Numbered from the stretch's first letter, positions 19,315 through 29,263 are shown. The stretch: 35,983 nucleotides of DNA from a virus (IMGVR_UViG_3300020203_000004:1-35983), one strand, 5' to 3'. Notes: generated by a model from the sequence alone, not told the origin. Numbers and translations are program-made.

Positions 19315-20493
19315 CTACACCCCTATTTTTTTTCTAATTGCTGCCGACATAGGATCATCCGGGTTAGCGTCCGCCCAGTCTAACGCCTCTTGTAGCTCAG
19401 GTGTTAACTCGGGCCGCGAGGTTTCCGGAGCAATCCTATTCTCTTTTGCTATGCGCGTAGAAATCTTGGTCTCAAAATCTAGATTTTTGTCTTTTTGAAA
19501 ATTAAGAAGCTTCGCCATAGTGGGGTCTTGGCCTGGTATGCCGTCAAAAGCCAGTGGATCAGACGGAATGATCGCGTCGATGATATCGGTATCAGACGAA
19601 GACAAAACGCCTAGTTTTGCTAGGTTTTTATATTCCAGCAAAAGGTCTTTCGAGAGCTGTTTGCCTACTTCGACGTCTTCCCGGTTAAGTACTGCGCCGC
19701 CCTTATGCTTTTCTCTTAATGCGATCATGCCAGCTAATTTTCGATCAAAACTGCCTTTTGATTCGTGTGCGTCCTTTAGTGTCTTCGCGTCGACCAGCGA
19801 GCGCGCGATCCCGTAAGGAGTAGTAAGAGCGTTCTCCTTCTCTTTTCGTTTTTCCTCTTTTTCTATAGCTTTCTCTTCCTGCTTTAATTCCCTTTGCGCT
19901 TTTACATCTTCTCGCCTTACGCTGATATCTTGCTGACGATATGCCAGGTCTTCTTTACGCCTCTCCTTGTCCGTCTCCGAGTCAAGTACTGATCGCATGT
20001 TGCTCATGATAGAGCCTAGTTGCTTTGCGCTATACTTCGAGAAGTCTTGTCCTGGCATCATGCGCGCAGCCATGGTCTGCATGAGCTTAGAACTATTACT
20101 TTCCGGATCAGACTCCTCGGCTTCTGATTTACTATCGCGCTCGAATTTTCCTATTTCACGGTCCTTTTTAATTTCGTCAAAAGCCCCTGTTCTCTTAAGG
20201 TCAAAATCTTTTAGCTCTTGCGCCTTGTCGCGGGATCCCTGGCCAAGTTGATTTACCGCGTCACTTTGACTTTTGCCGGAAAGTCCAGCGCCGAGAGAAG
20301 CTAGAAAGGTAACGCCACTACCTGGCTTTGCGTCTTGTACGCCTTGCTCAAGTTCTGCCCTCTTGTCGTCGCCAAGACCTTTTTTTGCATAGAGGTCTGC
20401 AATATAGGATCGAAGGTCAATTGGGCTAGCCGTCCTTGTCATTGGATCCATCTTCATTAGGTCTTCCTCTTCAAATCCGCCTTGATTCATCAC
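19315..20493 (-). CDS. Internal virion protein, coiled-coil rich
   Basis: 392 residues, highly charged with a long helical middle (KEEKAIEKEEKRKEKEN and neighbouring heptads), no membrane segment. It lies two bases upstream of the pilot gene and follows two other internal protein genes. P22-like phages have coiled-coil ejection proteins in the same place, so DNA ejection or a capsid-internal role is likely. No specific family recognised. Confidence 0.68.
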   Translation of the reverse strand: MMNQGGFEEEDLMKMDPMTRTASPIDLRSYIADLYAKKGLGDDKRAELEQGVQDAKPGSGVTFLASLGAGLSGKSQSDAVNQLGQGSRDKAQELKDFDLKRTGAFDEIKKDREIGKFERDSKSEAEESDPESNSSKLMQTMAARMMPGQDFSKYSAKQLGSIMSNMRSVLDSETDKERRKEDLAYRQQDISVRREDVKAQRELKQEEKAIEKEEKRKEKENALTTPYGIARSLVDAKTLKDAHESKGSFDRKLAGMIALREKHKGGAVLNREDVEVGKQLSKDLLLEYKNLAKLGVLSSSDTDIIDAIIPSDPLAFDGIPGQDPTMAKLLNFQKDKNLDFETKISTRIAKENRIAPETSRPELTPELQEALDWADANPDDPMSAAIRKKIGV

Positions 20494-20507
20494 GGGGAGT
20501 GTCTCCT

Positions 20508-21416
20508 TTATGGTTTGTTGTACGCACTTGCTCCAGCCGATAAGACCGTCCCAAATAAGCCGGTTTTTCTTTTCGCATCTTCTGACGCTGCCGCAGCTTG
20601 CGCTTGATCCAATCCAGCCTGACCGCTTACTTTTTGCATTCTTTGAGAATACTGATCCTTGACGTTCTGAGCGTTATATCCAAGCTGTTGGTTCGTCGTA
20701 TCTTGACCACGATTGGCGACGTCTTGAGCCGTATTTACGTTTCTAAGTGTGGCCGTGTTGCGCGCTCCGATATTGCCGACATTCACGGCTTGTTGATTTT
20801 GAGTGTTGAAGCGTGATATGGCGTCACGTGCTTCTGCTAATTTACTCTGCTCGCCAAAGTCTTGTCCGCGCATTTGCCCTGACATCTGCCCGCCTGCCAT
20901 CATCGCCTCGAGCGCCCGGTTTTGTGCTTGCTTTGCTACGTCAAAACCTTGTTGACTAGCTCTGCTGGCCGCTCCCTGCTGGGCCATCATCTGGCTAGCA
21001 AGCTCCATCCCGCTACCAGCCACTCCGCGCGACTGGGCATTTTGAAGTATAGCGTCACGTTGTCCTTTTTCAGCCGCTTGTGAATCGCCTTGTATTCTTT
21101 GTAGGTCACCACGATCGCCAGCTGTCAGACCGCCCTGGGAGACTTCTTGTAAGCTTGAAAGCGCATTCATTTGAGCTTCGCGAAGACGAGGATCAGTTGA
21201 TACATTCTCTTGAGCTGTTCGCTCTAGGAAAAAAGTCTCTGCGTCCTCTGGTGTCATTTCACCAGCATTGACAGCCTCGGCTAACTTTATTTTCATTTCC
21301 TCAAGTGTCGGTACTTCGATCTCGTCAAAGCGTTGCCTTGCCCGATCAAGAGCCTGGTCGCCCTTCTTAACGGATCCTCCACTGATGAAATTGTCTAGGC
21401 CGCCAATGATATCCAT
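20508..21416 (-). CDS. Internal virion/ejection protein, Gln/Ala-rich
   Basis: 302 residues rich in Gln, Ala, Met and Asn (SQMMAQQGAASRASQQGF, AMMAGGQMSGQMRGQ), typical of ejection proteins with many helices. C terminus has a Gly/Ala-rich hydrophobic patch (GLFGTVLSAGASAYNKP), possibly membrane-inserting. Located between genes of the same type. Function by context. Confidence 0.68.
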   Translation of the reverse strand: MDIIGGLDNFISGGSVKKGDQALDRARQRFDEIEVPTLEEMKIKLAEAVNAGEMTPEDAETFFLERTAQENVSTDPRLREAQMNALSSLQEVSQGGLTAGDRGDLQRIQGDSQAAEKGQRDAILQNAQSRGVAGSGMELASQMMAQQGAASRASQQGFDVAKQAQNRALEAMMAGGQMSGQMRGQDFGEQSKLAEARDAISRFNTQNQQAVNVGNIGARNTATLRNVNTAQDVANRGQDTTNQQLGYNAQNVKDQYSQRMQKVSGQAGLDQAQAAAASEDAKRKTGLFGTVLSAGASAYNKP

Positions 21417-21447
21417 GTATTTTTCTCCCTTGTTTTTTCTCTTTCCG

Positions 21448-22815
21448 TTACAGTCCCAGTTTTGCGAACATTTCCTCTTGACTCATTGGCTTTGTGCCCT
21501 TCATTTGCTCCGCAGCTTTTTCTAATTGATATGTGCTCGCTGAAGGCGGCTGGCCTGCCATAGGTCCAGCGCCCGCCATTCCACCCCGCTGGAACACGTC
21601 AGGAACTTTCACGTCTGTTGATCTTAACGATTTTAGTAACCCGTCAATGTCAAGGTCGAGGTAATCACGTCCGCCAGCGCGTGAGGTTTTTGGTACACCG
21701 CCGAGATCAAGCTTAGTTCTTGACAAACCGCCTAGTTCTGCCAGCGCATTAGAGCGCGCTATATCGTCGTCCGTTGTAACGTCTTCGCGCGTTAAGTCTC
21801 CACTGCTACCGCTTCTCTTTATAAACTTAGAAAGCCCTCGCTCCTTGTCCCCTAAAAAGCCAGCGTTGTTTTTGTTGGTAAACAGCCCTTGTGCTTCGGC
21901 CCACTGCTCAGGTGTGACGCCTAAGTCTTTCAAATCCTCGCTCGTTAGGTTTGCGCCTGTGCCAGCCGCTCCTAGAAGCTGACTCTCACGCGCGTTAACT
22001 CGTGCCTGCTCGCCCTGAAGACGCGAACCAATACCTTCGTTAAGAGATGCCGCTTGACTCGTTAGAGCGCCGCGTGCTGCCTGACTAGCCGCTTGTTGGT
22101 TTGTCGCGGCTTGTGTGTCGACATTTGCTCCTCTAGTGGCTGCAGCTTGTAGTTTGGCGTCTAAATCAGCGTCAGCGAGTGATTGCCTTGCACCACCTAA
22201 AGCAGCTTTACCTTCGTCGCTTGATTGAAGTAGAAGGTTGTCAAACGATCTCATGCCCGCCGTGTTGACGCCGGCAGCTTTCGAGAGTGTCTGCTGATCA
22301 CCAATTAGTTCTTTTCGCCCGCCAATGGTTTCTGTCTGCCCTACTTTTGCGCGCGCTGTGTCTGCTAGATTTCTTGCGCCGTCCATCTCGCCGGCCATAC
22401 CAAACTTTTGGGTAGGAGCCTTGAATAGATTTTGAAACTGCGCCCTGTTTTGTGTCATAGGGTTGAAGGTTTTGGCGTCAAATGAAAATTGCCCAGGGTT
22501 TACTTTTTCACTGTAACCCTTATCGGAATCATCCGCCGCTTGACCAGCCGCGTTAACGGATGAAGTGACTTGATCCTTGATTTTCCCGCCAAGCTCGGCG
22601 GCTTGTGGCTTGTTGGCGTCAATATATTTGTTAAGGTTAGTAAATCCGCTTGAACTGGCCGTCCTGTTTTGCGGGGTAGCTTTCCCGCTGCCTGGTGCAC
22701 CACCACCCGCGCCGCCAGATATCGCAGAAGACTCCGCGCCAATTTGCTGACCACCGCCAGCACCTGGCTCCTGGTCTTCGTCTTCTAAATTTGGATCCTT
22801 CGGAACAAAAGCCAT
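21448..22815 (-). CDS. Internal virion/ejection protein, first of the ejection cluster
   Basis: 455 residues. N terminus acidic and glycine-rich (DLEDEDQEPGAGGGQQ-like), then helical Ala/Gln-rich sequence with AATNQQAASQAARGALTSQA. No membrane span. Common in environmental podoviruses just after the tail nozzle gene. Together with the three following genes it probably forms the ejectosome. C-terminal KPMSQEEMFAKLGL ends in a typical amphipathic tail. Confidence 0.68.
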   Translation of the reverse strand: MAFVPKDPNLEDEDQEPGAGGGQQIGAESSAISGGAGGGAPGSGKATPQNRTASSSGFTNLNKYIDANKPQAAELGGKIKDQVTSSVNAAGQAADDSDKGYSEKVNPGQFSFDAKTFNPMTQNRAQFQNLFKAPTQKFGMAGEMDGARNLADTARAKVGQTETIGGRKELIGDQQTLSKAAGVNTAGMRSFDNLLLQSSDEGKAALGGARQSLADADLDAKLQAAATRGANVDTQAATNQQAASQAARGALTSQAASLNEGIGSRLQGEQARVNARESQLLGAAGTGANLTSEDLKDLGVTPEQWAEAQGLFTNKNNAGFLGDKERGLSKFIKRSGSSGDLTREDVTTDDDIARSNALAELGGLSRTKLDLGGVPKTSRAGGRDYLDLDIDGLLKSLRSTDVKVPDVFQRGGMAGAGPMAGQPPSASTYQLEKAAEQMKGTKPMSQEEMFAKLGL

Positions 22816-22827
22816 TTTTCAATCTCC

Positions 22828-23235
22828 TTATAATATCATGACGCGTAAAGTGTAAGTTTTTGATGCCGCAAGACCAGAGACAAAATCAATCCTTGCGCCA
22901 GCCTCTACCGGTGTCCACTCAATCGTCGAAGCAGTCTTTATTAACGTTATGTTATCAGCTTTCAGCGTTAATTTTAAGAGCATCACACCAGAAACAATCG
23001 TTTTTAGTTTTGAGGAAAGCGTTACAGCTGGAAAAGAAGTCGGATATGTGCTCGACGTCGTAATCTGCACCTCCGTGATGGTACACGCAATGTTTTCACT
23101 AAAAGTTATGTTACGGTTTAGTCCTGCATAGATCTCTTCAAAAAAAGAGTTAATTGGAGCGATGATTTTTAAAATCCAATCAGGAGCTTCAGAGACGTCT
23201 TGTCGTAGTATCTTTTGTATGTTTGGTAGTCTCAC
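22828..23235 (-). CDS. Hypothetical structural protein (135 aa)
   Basis: 135 residues overlapping the nozzle gene stop by four bases (ATGA). Begins with a helix (PNIQKILRQDVSEAPDWILK) then becomes beta-rich (TCTITEV-like, TYTLRVMIL end). Position between nozzle and ejection genes suggests a small tail or adsorption component. Family unknown. Confidence 0.65.
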   Translation of the reverse strand: MRLPNIQKILRQDVSEAPDWILKIIAPINSFFEEIYAGLNRNITFSENIACTITEVQITTSSTYPTSFPAVTLSSKLKTIVSGVMLLKLTLKADNITLIKTASTIEWTPVEAGARIDFVSGLAASKTYTLRVMIL

Positions 23236-25709
23236 CTGAACCTCTCAGACATGGATTCATACATAATTGAAATGCCAAGGAGCGATACCGAACTAAAAGC
23301 TACAGAACCCTCAAGGGACAAGTTAACCCACAAGGCGCGTTGCTTATCTAAAGGAAAATAGGTTCTGATCGCTTGAGATCCACCGAAACCACCGCCCCAA
23401 GCGTCAAGTCCCCAAGGGAAAGCACCCCAAGCTCCACGAGACACAGGCGCTAGACTAATGCTGTCTGTGTTCCCACTAAAGTTAGAGGTGAACGAGGCCG
23501 TGATTTGCCTAAAAGTTGCGTCGCGAAAGAAAAAACTTAGATCTCTAAAGTGTTTTACCGTTCCGACATTGCCCGAATCGATTGGTGCCCACTGAATCAA
23601 GTTTTTAATTGGAGCGTAGACAAGAGCAGCAGCTATATTCCATGATTGAAGGACGTCAACCGTCAGAACGTTACCAACAACGGCCAAAACGTTAACCGTT
23701 ACCGCTCCCTGGCCGAGCGCCATGCCTGGCAGAACACCAGTGGCCGAGCTAAGCGTTACCGTAAGAGGAGAAGACGCACTAGCCGTTATGGTGACCGCAA
23801 AACTTTCATCTACGTAATCAAACTTGTCGTAATTCTTTCTTTCCTGAAACCACCAGCCGGAAAGCGGCTGGGCTTTTGCTAAGTAAAGCTTGTTGCCAGA
23901 TGATTCCACTACACCAGTGACAGCGCTTGTGATCCACTTTGTCCATACATTGGTAAATGAGTTGTAAACAAAGGCTTGAGTCGGCACCACGTCTTCGTCA
24001 TCTGTAAAGGTGAAAAGAATGTACTTCCTCTCTGACTCATAGGCAACGGCGAAGGTTTTCGCAGCAAAATTTGTGTAAGTAGCAAGGCGAAGGAGTTCCG
24101 ATTCAATCTGCTTAGAGAGAACAGAAACCCCGGAGTCAGAAACAGAGACAACCCCCTGATCACTAAACATGAAAACCTGGTTGTTGAACGACACAGCACT
24201 TTCCGGCGCAAGAATACGCGCGGTATTGTCAAGAAGGACAATACTAAAACTTTGCGGCGTTTCGCCAAAGAGCCTGTAAATACCGTCATCTTTTAAAATA
24301 AAAACTGAATCGCGAAGTGCGATAATTCGCTTGATAGGAAAATCCTTGGAACCAGCCTCGAGGTATTGCAGTATGGGTACGGCTTCAGGCTGTAAGTTTT
24401 TACTATAGTACAGTCTGTTTGGTGCTTCATCGTTGTCACTGCCGTTAGCAGTACCAGACGCCGAGAGAGACGGGTTGAAAGCATCACCTCTGCTCGATAA
24501 AGCATAGACTGTGGCACCTCCGACATCCCTCTCCTCGATGAGCATCCTCCCTGGAAGCTCCTCGAAACCAGAAAGGTAGTAAGCGTAAAGTGTCGTGTTC
24601 GCCGTGTTGGCGTTGATCATAGCGATCAAGCTTTGAGAGGTAAGCGCGATATTTTCAGCAGGTGTACCGGACGTTGTAACTTTGAATACGCGTGTCGCCG
24701 CATTCTCTGAAGCGCCGCCCGTGTAGACTTGACCGCCAATAGTCACCGTGTCACCAGACTGCACGCCACTAGGAGCGCCGACAGAGATAAGCGTTAAGGT
24801 TAGCCGCTGTTTTGAACGAGTGTTAGCAAAGATAGTAAAACCCTTGTAACTTGCAATGTCTTTTGCAAAAGGAGGCTGGTCGTTTGCCTCGATGATCCCG
24901 CCCTGAGTTGGATTAGTGTAGAGAGAAGCGCCCTTCAGGTCGTCTGGTGTCGAATCAACCACCGTTAAGGAGCGCGCAGCTATCTCTCCAGCACTCGGGT
25001 TGTCCTCATACACGAGTTGCATTTCATCGCTCGGCACAGCACTCACGCTAGCAGATTCCGGTGACCGGTAGACCTGGTAGAGCCAGTTAACGGTGATCGA
25101 TACAGGAATTTGAAAAGTAAGGGATACGTCCCTTGTAGCACCAGAGGAGTTCGTCACGATTATGCGTTGACTAGGGCTGCCCAAGATGAGATTGTTGTTT
25201 AAATCTTTAAACCCCCAAACTACCCGGTAGGCTACTTGAGTAGCAGTCGCCATGAAACCACTGGCTCCCGTTGTAACAGCCGTGCCGTTTAGTGCTTTTG
25301 GAGCGCCAGCGTCTACAGGAGTAGCGGTAAGTGCATCAAGCTTTTGTACTCCATCACTCGTGGTAAAGTAAAAATTTCTATTAGACAAAACAGCGTGCAT
25401 TTTAAAACCAGTGTCCGGATCATTATAAGTTCCTGAGTAGTTGATCCATGCGCCAGCTCCTGTGCTGTCATAAGCCATCTTGCTATTGTAATGAGTTATA
25501 AGCCTGTCCTTATAATTGAATGCCTTTTTAATATCAACAGTACCGCCCGTTAGTTCAGTACCAAAATAATTAAAACCACGGCGTGACTCGGCGACAGAAT
25601 CCTTATCAATCGAGATATTGTCGGCGCGTACAAGTGCCCCGTCAGGTACTTCTGAAAAAGAGTTTGGATCAGTGTAGAGGCCTTTGATTTTTAAATTCAA
25701 AGTTTGCAA
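23232..25709 (-). CDS. Tail nozzle/stabilisation protein (P22 gp10-like, T7 gp12-like)
   Basis: 825 residues, the largest gene. N terminus GLYTDPNSFSEVPDGALVRA, then RRGFNYFGTELTGG and repeated beta-propeller-like segments (NYKDRLITHYNSKMAYDS, YKGFTIFANTRSK, LRDSVFILKDDGIYRLFGE, SFNNQVFMFSDQGVV). This is the pattern of podoviral tail hub/nozzle proteins that close the portal channel, such as P22 gp10 and T7 gp12. Its neighbour 25714-26649 is the matching adaptor. Start of the tail half of the late operon. Family by architecture and context. Confidence 0.83.
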   Translation of the reverse strand: MQTLNLKIKGLYTDPNSFSEVPDGALVRADNISIDKDSVAESRRGFNYFGTELTGGTVDIKKAFNYKDRLITHYNSKMAYDSTGAGAWINYSGTYNDPDTGFKMHAVLSNRNFYFTTSDGVQKLDALTATPVDAGAPKALNGTAVTTGASGFMATATQVAYRVVWGFKDLNNNLILGSPSQRIIVTNSSGATRDVSLTFQIPVSITVNWLYQVYRSPESASVSAVPSDEMQLVYEDNPSAGEIAARSLTVVDSTPDDLKGASLYTNPTQGGIIEANDQPPFAKDIASYKGFTIFANTRSKQRLTLTLISVGAPSGVQSGDTVTIGGQVYTGGASENAATRVFKVTTSGTPAENIALTSQSLIAMINANTANTTLYAYYLSGFEELPGRMLIEERDVGGATVYALSSRGDAFNPSLSASGTANGSDNDEAPNRLYYSKNLQPEAVPILQYLEAGSKDFPIKRIIALRDSVFILKDDGIYRLFGETPQSFSIVLLDNTARILAPESAVSFNNQVFMFSDQGVVSVSDSGVSVLSKQIESELLRLATYTNFAAKTFAVAYESERKYILFTFTDDEDVVPTQAFVYNSFTNVWTKWITSAVTGVVESSGNKLYLAKAQPLSGWWFQERKNYDKFDYVDESFAVTITASASSPLTVTLSSATGVLPGMALGQGAVTVNVLAVVGNVLTVDVLQSWNIAAALVYAPIKNLIQWAPIDSGNVGTVKHFRDLSFFFRDATFRQITASFTSNFSGNTDSISLAPVSRGAWGAFPWGLDAWGGGFGGSQAIRTYFPLDKQRALWVNLSLEGSVAFSSVSLLGISIMYESMSERFR

Positions 25710-25713
25710 ATGA

Positions 25714-26649
25714 TCACCACCTTAGCCATGAAAAGGATCCACTGTCCATTATGCCGTTGCCGTTACTCGAGCACCTTTTTGGGCTGTCGTCCACCCTTGG
25801 AGTAAGCGTATTAAACATGTCTTCTTTTAAATCTTTTAACTTTTTCTCGGCAATTTGCATGCCATTCGAATCACCAAGAGCCTCGAGGCATTTCACCGTT
25901 ACGGCTTGACTAAGGACCGCCTGTGCCTCTACTGGAAGCATGACCACGGGAGAATATCCTGTAAGAGAAACCCAGTCTCCAACAGCAAAACCAGTCACTG
26001 AACTAAACGTCAGCGTCGGACTAGAGACCGCCACAAGAGCCGTCGATTCTACTTTCACTTTGAACCCTGGTTTACTCGATATCACAGTGAGCAGTGTGCC
26101 TGTAGTCCAAGCGTTAGGCACGTTACCCACGACCACTTCACCGGTGGCTGTGTTGATGCTTTGGATTTTTCCACTTTCGCTTTCAGTGACTAAGTAGTTT
26201 GCCCGCCGGTAATACCATTTACGTAGAATGCCGCTGTCACGCGCTCCACTGGGCCACAAGACAAGTGAATTGCCCATGACATAGTAACCCCCGCCCGTGT
26301 AGTTAATCGTGTCAATCGTCCTAGAGCCTCCTGATATTTCATCAAGACTAAGACGCGGCAGCTCAAAGTAACCTGGCGCGTTGGAGTCGGCGTTAGTAAC
26401 GACCATGAGGCTTTTTAGTTTTGAACCAATTGCGCGCTCTGGTATCTCGTAAGAAGCAGCCGCCGTTATGGGTTCGTCATCAAAGGTGAGGAAAAAGTCC
26501 TCACGGACTGACATAATCTGCGCTACGATATTGGTCTGCATTTCATCGGTCGCAATGGCGGCAAACCGTGCGTCAGTGAACATTTGCTGGCTTGTTGGGA
26601 TTGTGCCCCTAATTTTGATATTCGCTATGAGTGAATCTAGAGTATACAT
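25714..26649 (-). CDS. Tail adaptor/head-to-tail connector (gp11-type)
   Basis: 311 residues. Opens with an alpha-helical part typical of adaptor proteins (QQMFTDARFAAIATDEMQTN, NIVAQIMSVREDFFL) and a beta domain around residues 60-230, ending in a helix (MQIAEKKLKDLKEDMFNTL) and a short Trp-containing tail. Size and place directly before the nozzle gene match T7 gp11/P22 gp4-type adaptors that ring the portal. Its ATG overlaps the previous gene by one base. Confidence 0.75.
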   Translation of the reverse strand: MYTLDSLIANIKIRGTIPTSQQMFTDARFAAIATDEMQTNIVAQIMSVREDFFLTFDDEPITAAASYEIPERAIGSKLKSLMVVTNADSNAPGYFELPRLSLDEISGGSRTIDTINYTGGGYYVMGNSLVLWPSGARDSGILRKWYYRRANYLVTESESGKIQSINTATGEVVVGNVPNAWTTGTLLTVISSKPGFKVKVESTALVAVSSPTLTFSSVTGFAVGDWVSLTGYSPVVMLPVEAQAVLSQAVTVKCLEALGDSNGMQIAEKKLKDLKEDMFNTLTPRVDDSPKRCSSNGNGIMDSGSFSWLRW

Positions 26650-26951
26650 TACGCTCCCTTCTTAAGAGCCCTCAATTTTTTCATTAGGCTTGATCCCTCG
26701 TATTCATCTTCTTCTTCATCTTCTACGGCCATAATTTCAGCGCCTTCTACTTCCTCCTCCTCTTCGCCCTCAACCATGTCGTCTTTTTTCATGGCTCCCA
26801 TGATTTTCGTCTCCACCCCAGAAGCGGGTGCGCATTCTACTTCCTCTTCTGGCATAATTGGTTCGCCCTTTTTAAATTTACTCATGGAAGACTCGTCCAT
26901 CTCGGCCATGAGTTCCTCTAGTAGCTTCATCTTTAGTTCTTTGTCCATCAT
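26649..26951 (-). CDS. Acidic small protein (100 aa)
   Basis: 100 residues with a continuous acidic block (VEGEEEEEVEGAEIMAVEDE and following) flanked by Lys-rich ends. No fold motif. Such acidic proteins near tail genes may be assembly chaperones or compete for basic partners during assembly. Its stop overlaps the adaptor start by one base. Confidence 0.6.
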   Translation of the reverse strand: MMDKELKMKLLEELMAEMDESSMSKFKKGEPIMPEEEVECAPASGVETKIMGAMKKDDMVEGEEEEEVEGAEIMAVEDEEEDEYEGSSLMKKLRALKKGA

Positions 26952-26964
26952 GATAATTTCTCCT

Positions 26965-27309
26965 TTAGAGTGGTTGACCCTTAGTCAACGCGGTGGCTGT
27001 TGATACATAACTTCCTGACGTACGAGCGTACACCAGACGGTACCAAATATAAGAACAAAGGCGTTCGCCAAGTTCGACAAAGAAGGTTCCGTTTCCTGTG
27101 ACGGTCACAAGGCCGGTTAGTGTCGCGTAGTTCACCCCGTCTATTGATCCTTGTATTCCTACGGTCGTACCAACCGGGCTTGAGGCGGCACTTGCTACTA
27201 CCGCAAAAGCAACCTTTTCCGCAAAGGGAGCGTAGATAGCCGGTGAGTTTTGGCCCGCGTTAATTGTTAACGGCGCCTGTGTTTCGTTTGACAAAATTGC
27301 TAGTGACAT
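26965..27309 (-). CDS. Small virion protein, beta-type
   Basis: 114 residues. Contains VGIQGSIDGVNYATLTGLV and ERLCSYIWYRLVYARTSG, the same pattern as the 17316-17648 product, so the two are probably paralogues. Likely a head- or tail-decoration accessory. Follows the fibre gene by 18 bases. Family not named. Confidence 0.7.
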   Translation of the reverse strand: MSLAILSNETQAPLTINAGQNSPAIYAPFAEKVAFAVVASAASSPVGTTVGIQGSIDGVNYATLTGLVTVTGNGTFFVELGERLCSYIWYRLVYARTSGSYVSTATALTKGQPL

Positions 27310-27327
27310 AGATTTCCTTTCTAAAAA

Positions 27328-28713
27328 TTAAGTATTTACTTGTAAGCACGTAATCATTGTTGATTGGGCTGCGTCGTTTAGGAAAGTTAACGTGCCTGCG
27401 CTAACCTGGGCCCTTACTTTTACCGTATAGGTTCCTGCCGCTAAACTATCGCTCATGCCAGATAGGTTAATTGGGTAAAAATGACCGCTGACGTCTTGAG
27501 CATTATACAGACCGCCAGTCCCGAATTGATTGACTCCGTTAACCTGTATATTAATTTGTGTTGCATTCGGAGTTGCGGTGTTTCTAAAAGAACTAGAAAA
27601 AGTAAAGGCAATTCTTGAAGTAGCGTTAGTCGTTATGTCAAGTGTGAAGCCCGTTATATCTACCGCCGTAGTTGAGGACGTGCTTGGGTTAGTTCCTGAC
27701 GCGCTTAGAAGTCTAGCACTTGCCGGTGTAACTGTCGCCGTTGCTACGTCCGTCTCTACTCCTGCACTGTTTAGTCTGTAAATCCTACCGTCTGATTTAA
27801 AATAAAGTTTATTTCTTGAAGCCGCTGGGCTGGCTGGTGTGGCAATTTGAAGTGTGTCCCACTCTCTGTCGTTTGACAAAAGCTGCGCGCCAAACTGTGG
27901 AGCAAGTTTTGAGCCGGCAATCGCAGCTGATGCGTTGACGTCAGCGTTAACTATCACGCCGCTTGCAATGGCTGTGACGCCAGCGTTTGAAATAGTTACG
28001 TCGCCAGTGAGTGCCACCTGTGTCGCGACGTTGCCAGCTGATCCCACCAAAACGTTTCCACTCGTAAGGACAGCCAATTTTGAGAAGGCAATCGCAGCGG
28101 ATGCGTTGACGTCAGCGTTGACAACGCCACCGACTAGATCAAGTTTTGAGTAGGCAATGCCCGCCGAAGCATTGACGTCAGCGTTAACTATAACATTGCT
28201 TGAGATACTTGTGACACCAGCATTCGAGACTACGACGTCACCCGTTAAGGACAATGACGTTGCGACGTTGCCGGCTGATCCCACCAGAACGTTTCCGCTT
28301 GTAAGAGCCGCTAATTTAGAAAAGGCAATCGCAGCAGATGCACTAATGTCGGCGTTAACTATTGCGCCAGCAAGTGTTAAGGCGACGCCGTTAAACCTGA
28401 GTGCGTCGGTCGATACGCTCAAAAGAAGGTCAGCACTATTGGCTAGATTCCTCCACCCGATAGAGTCCGCCTGGGCTAGACGAAGAGATCCCGCCGTAGA
28501 GATATCAGCTGTCCTACTTTTGTAGTAGGCCGAAGTGAGCCCAAAAGTTGCCCCAAAATTTACGTCGGCTAACAAAGTGAAAGCACCGCCAGCCTTTTGC
28601 AACATGCCGTTTGTCGCAGCAGTAGCCCAGAGTGTTGCACTACTGCCCCAGTCTGTATCGGCAGTCTCTGGGTAAGCAAAAGTTTGGCCGTTGATCGTTA
28701 AGTTAACCGACAT
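27328..28713 (-). CDS. Tail fibre/spike protein with internal repeats
   Basis: 461 residues. The region of about 115-270 repeats VNADVNASAAIAFSKL and GNVLVGSAGNVAT with partners such as LTGDVVVSNAGVTSI, a phage fibre-shaft pattern. The N-terminal 30 residues (MSVNLTINGQTFAYPETADT) are a common virion-attachment start, and the last 130 residues (TNPSTSSTTAVDITGFTLD onward) are a less repetitive, possibly receptor-binding tip. It is unusual to find a fibre between capsid and adaptor genes; the second fibre gene lies at 2068-3222. Two fibres would allow two receptors or a main and a side fibre. Confidence 0.82.
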   Translation of the reverse strand: MSVNLTINGQTFAYPETADTDWGSSATLWATAATNGMLQKAGGAFTLLADVNFGATFGLTSAYYKSRTADISTAGSLRLAQADSIGWRNLANSADLLLSVSTDALRFNGVALTLAGAIVNADISASAAIAFSKLAALTSGNVLVGSAGNVATSLSLTGDVVVSNAGVTSISSNVIVNADVNASAGIAYSKLDLVGGVVNADVNASAAIAFSKLAVLTSGNVLVGSAGNVATQVALTGDVTISNAGVTAIASGVIVNADVNASAAIAGSKLAPQFGAQLLSNDREWDTLQIATPASPAASRNKLYFKSDGRIYRLNSAGVETDVATATVTPASARLLSASGTNPSTSSTTAVDITGFTLDITTNATSRIAFTFSSSFRNTATPNATQINIQVNGVNQFGTGGLYNAQDVSGHFYPINLSGMSDSLAAGTYTVKVRAQVSAGTLTFLNDAAQSTMITCLQVNT

Positions 28714-28722
28714 ATTTTCTCC

Positions 28723-29247
28723 CTAAGCGTTATTTAAAACGTATGTGGCTCCGCTTGATCCACCCGCAAAAGCTGTTGGCGATACGTTCGTCATAGCTTC
28801 AGTCAAGATTAGACCGTTACCAGTACGAGCAGGCAAGACAGCGGTGATCGTCACGACACCAAGGGCGCTAGTCGCCGTTACAATTCCCACAAGAGTCGAA
28901 AGGCTGTTAATTGCAAGCGCCATACCAGTGGCTACAACATCAGCTGAAGCGTTGATATCGAACTCGCCGCTTGCCGGTACTGCTCCGCTTGTCTTCGCTG
29001 TGATCGTGACACCGGCAACAACTGCCACTTCGTTGTTGAGTGGGCCAGATGACGTTACGGTAAGAAGTCCTACCGCCTGCACCGCTCCAACGCGGCAAGT
29101 GATCGTCGCCGTTCTTACGCCGGCCACAGTACTCTCAAGGTAACTAGCAAGGGAAAGCGTGCCCTCGATTGTGTCTGCAAAACGGTTGATGCTTTCAAAC
29201 TGCGCCGTTGTCTCTGGGTAATCTATAACTATAGTTGCTAAGCCCAT
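28723..29247 (-). CDS. Putative head decoration/structural protein
   Basis: 174 residues of Ala, Thr, Val-rich beta-type sequence (ATITCRVGAVQAVGLLTV, VVAGVTITAKTSGAVPASGE), no membrane segment. It follows the capsid gene after a terminator and precedes the fibre gene, so a decoration or minor head protein is the best guess. Not a recognised named family. Confidence 0.7.
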   Translation of the reverse strand: MGLATIVIDYPETTAQFESINRFADTIEGTLSLASYLESTVAGVRTATITCRVGAVQAVGLLTVTSSGPLNNEVAVVAGVTITAKTSGAVPASGEFDINASADVVATGMALAINSLSTLVGIVTATSALGVVTITAVLPARTGNGLILTEAMTNVSPTAFAGGSSGATYVLNNA

Positions 29248-29263
29248 GATTTTCTCCTTTTAG

